From contig NZ_CP026363.1 of assembly GCF_004117055.1 (NCBI RefSeq), forward strand, positions 1,727,501-1,791,500: a stretch of 64,000 nucleotides of DNA, read 5' to 3'. Each line of letters opens with the position of its first letter. Positions within the stretch are counted from its first letter, which is position 1. The notes under the pieces were generated by a model, which was given only the letters and a program-made list of their open reading frames with translations, was not told where the DNA came from and did not search any database. The position numbers and the translations under genes were made by a program. The DNA comes from Brevibacillus agri (lineage in GTDB: Bacteria > Bacillota > Bacilli > Brevibacillales > Brevibacillaceae). Shown piece after piece: positions 62,857 through 64,000 of the stretch.

Positions 62857-64000
62857 TTACGCTTTTGTTGGCTGCAAGGCATTGGGGCCAAACCAGATTT
62901 TTTGAAAGTCGAGCCAGCCGGACGGATGGATGGAGACGCCGCGAACCGATTTGTGATAGGAGGTTTGCGTTTTTTTCTGCACGAGATACAGCACGGCATG
63001 GTGTTCCTTGATGAGCGCTTCCACTCGTGCGGGCTGTTGCCGCCGCACAGACTCGTCAGCCTCCCGGAAGAGGGCAGACAGCTCTTTGTCGATCGTCTCG
63101 GCCAGGGCGGCATCGAAGGCGGGCAGGAAGTAGTTTTTTTGCATGTACATTTCTAGTTCACTGATTTCATCCTGGCTTAAAGCATTTCCGAAAAGCAGAC
63201 AGTCATGCGCGGGCAGAGTCCCGTGGTCCGCAAATCGAACGGTTCGCGGATGGCGACTTCGACCGGGATGCCGCAGGACTGGCAGCGCGCCTGAATCCAG
63301 CGGGCGTCCGGCTCATGGTAGGATGTCGTCACGAGCCGCAAAGTCTCTCCCTGATAACCGCTTTCTGCCAGCAATGCGGCAATGTCCGCGCGATTTTGAC
63401 GGGGAGCGCTGTCCGCAGCCAAAGTCGCCAGAGCGGGGGAGTACGGGCGAAAGCCTTTGGCCGGATAGATGCGATCTCCGCCCAATTCCGCCACTATCAG
63501 CTCGCGATCAATCAACAGATCGAGCGCCTGGCGAAACTTCGGGTGGTTTTGCGGGCCTGTCAGCCGCTGGTTGAAGATGAGCAGGTTGCAGCAGGAAAAC
63601 AGCGTCTCCAGATCACACCAGTCGCTGCTGGCGCGAACGGCTGCCTCCCGCAATGCCTCCGCCTTCGCCGCCGCTTCGTGCGACATCATGACAGCGGTCC
63701 AGTCCGGCTCCCGCAGGCTGCCTGTTTCCAGGTCGGGGAACAGCAGAATTTCCACGCGGTCGAGCTGCGGTCTGCCCTGAAAATGAGCCGGGAACGCCTC
63801 CAAAATACAAATCCCTTCGTCGAGGCGGACCAGTTGGAACGGGCCGGTGCCAACCGGATTTTTCCCAAACGTCTCCGCCGCCTCCTGGACGATCTCCTCT
63901 GGAACGATGCTGGCAGGAGGGGCCGCAAGCAGGCGCAAAAACAAGTAATTCGGCTCCTGCAGCACGATCCGCACCGTTCTGGCATCGACCGCCCCGATCT
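62857..64000 (-). pseudogene. SgrR-like regulator with SBP_bac_5 domain, frameshifted and partial
   Basis: The minus-strand product (PNYLFLRLLAAPPASIVPEE; GKNPVGTGPFQLVRLDEG; FRQALDLLIDRELIV) is the solute-binding half of SgrR-type regulators. The frame breaks near 63215: one frame reads FDLRTTG and ends in a stop at 63177, the next continues LPAHDCLLFGNALSQDEISE and runs to 62857 (WLDFQKIWFGPNALQ). One base change explains the split. The N-terminal DNA-binding half lies beyond the right edge of the window. Confidence 0.8.

Noticed and set aside
1-64000. tRNA genes and CRISPR arrays
   Set aside because: I saw no cloverleaf with a GTTCGAATC-type T arm and no series of regularly spaced identical repeats.

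Overview
The window looks like chromosomal DNA of a GC-moderate, endospore-forming Bacillota, most likely Brevibacillus or a close Paenibacillales relative. The reasons are strong AGGAGG-type ribosome binding sites, frequent TTG and GTG starts, Bacillus-type families (YisL, HemQ, SLH-domain and YcdB-like proteins, Fur boxes, ROK and sigma-54 regulators) and an rrn 3' end at the left edge. The genus is inferred from gene content, not from a search.

Layout. 1-66 is the 3' end of a 23S rRNA gene, with no 5S gene after it. 1107-14280 is a coherent hydroxyproline and collagen-peptide catabolic region: the small and FAD subunits of a D-hydroxyproline dehydrogenase on the minus strand, an M24 Xaa-Pro-type peptidase, an oligopeptide-binding lipoprotein, a PAS/AAA+ sigma-54 activator, and an operon with a D-amino-acid-oxidase-like subunit, two proline-racemase-family enzymes, a DapA-like deaminase and a semialdehyde dehydrogenase. 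Four near-perfect -24/-12 (sigma-54) promoters sit in front of exactly these units. Together they read as peptide capture, proline-peptide cleavage, epimerisation of hydroxyproline, oxidation, deamination and oxidation to 2-oxoglutarate.

15041-19247 is a decayed Tn7-like transposon with 20-bp terminal inverted repeats and a 5-bp target duplication (ACTGC). It carries broken tnsA and tnsB remnants, a nested 217-bp inverted-repeat element and three AT-rich unknown genes. 19443-26099 holds ordinary genes: a MurR/RpiR regulator with nagB, hemQ, a secreted YcdB/SLH protein, a zinc-ribbon membrane protein and an aromatic-acid-exporter-like protein that appears to start at CTG.

26198-35482 holds an amino-acid ABC importer, IclR and LysR regulators, an ornithine-cyclodeaminase-family protein, an aminotransferase and a threonine-dehydratase-like enzyme, with a broken YfcC-type permease and a broken M20 amidohydrolase between them. 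35863-48470 is a ROK-controlled locus: an Fbp-like ABC importer, a secreted PIG-L/NEW3 protein plus a truncated copy of it, an argininosuccinate-lyase-like enzyme, an N-acetylglucosamine-kinase-like protein and a cytosolic PIG-L deacetylase. I read it as an uncharacterised amino-sugar-conjugate catabolic module.

48687-64000 is mixed: a GntR fragment, a nitroreductase, a truncated permease, an RmlD-like reductase, an IS3-family element inside an aspartate racemase gene that is further fused to a DeoR remnant, a Fur-controlled siderophore system whose binding protein and AraC-type regulator carry internal deletions while both permeases are intact, a VOC-Nudix fusion, a nitronate monooxygenase, nagA and a frameshifted SgrR-like gene. 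A recurring theme is gene decay by internal deletion plus nonsense or frameshift mutation: at least ten broken genes lie among well-preserved operons.
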